Part shown: positions 7,448 to 7,497 of the stretch, in pieces
Numbering within the stretch: position 1 is the stretch's first letter
Layout of the letters: each line of letters starts with the position of its first letter
Assembly (NCBI GenBank): GCA_016199405.1
Contig: JACQGS010000149.1
Location: forward strand, 1 to 7,497
From: Chloroflexota bacterium
Lineage (GTDB): Bacteria; Chloroflexota; Anaerolineae; UBA4142
Reading direction: 5' to 3'
Length of the DNA: 7,497 nucleotides
Notes under the pieces: model-generated
Told to the model about the DNA's origin: nothing
Seen by the model: only the letters and a program-made list of their open reading frames with translations
The model's database searches: none
Made by a program: the position numbers and the translations under genes

Positions 7448-7461
7448 TGTTGCGTGTTGCG
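7448..7461. repeat. Two exact heptamers upstream of hdrCB
   Basis: TGTTGCG occurs twice in tandem directly upstream of the hdrCB ribosome-binding site. Only two units are present, so it could be chance, but it fits the heptameric spacers upstream of the HMA gene, fhs and cooS. The rest of the sequence to the window end (7462-7497) shows nothing I can identify. Confidence 0.4.
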
Positions 7462-7497
7462 ACTCCCTGAAAAAACAGAATCTCACCACAAAGACAC

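Overview
This window looks like part of a Wood-Ljungdahl (reductive acetyl-CoA) / CO-dehydrogenase gene neighbourhood from an anaerobic bacterium. All six genes lie on the minus strand, so they are read from high to low coordinates. The gene set, the GC-rich coding sequence (many GCG/CGC codons) and the repeat-filled spacers would fit an anaerobic Chloroflexota lineage such as Anaerolineae or Dehalococcoidia. That placement is inference: no rRNA or other phylogenetic marker is present.

Layout in transcription order: (1) a fused HdrC-HdrB heterodisulfide-reductase-like iron-sulfur protein, 7436-6075; (2) a calcineurin-like metallophosphoesterase, 5945-5256; (3) a long, eukaryote-type formate-tetrahydrofolate ligase (fhs), 5157-3289; (4) a DUF166 protein of unknown function, 3168-2428; (5) a small HMA-fold protein lacking the metal-binding cysteines, 2077-1751; (6) a nickel-iron carbon monoxide dehydrogenase (cooS/acsA-like), 1643 to the left edge, cut before its C-terminus. 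No acetyl-CoA synthase or corrinoid protein gene is visible; they could lie beyond either edge.

Fhs activates formate onto tetrahydrofolate (methyl branch) and CooS interconverts CO2 and CO (carbonyl branch). The HdrCB fusion is a likely electron carrier or disulfide-type redox module serving one of them. The DUF166 and cysteine-less HMA proteins between fhs and cooS are candidates for accessory or maturation functions. The phosphoesterase may only be a passenger.

The spacers are unusual. Every intergenic gap holds repeated DNA: degenerate tracts with a 7-base period (upstream of hdrCB, fhs, the HMA gene and cooS), two copies of a palindromic element ending in GTCATTGCGAG/CTCGCAATGAC (one interrupted by an extra G), and a 105-bp MITE-like inverted repeat between fhs and the DUF166 gene. 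Several of these abut a stop codon almost exactly. No RNA gene, CRISPR array, transposase or convincing intrinsic terminator was seen.
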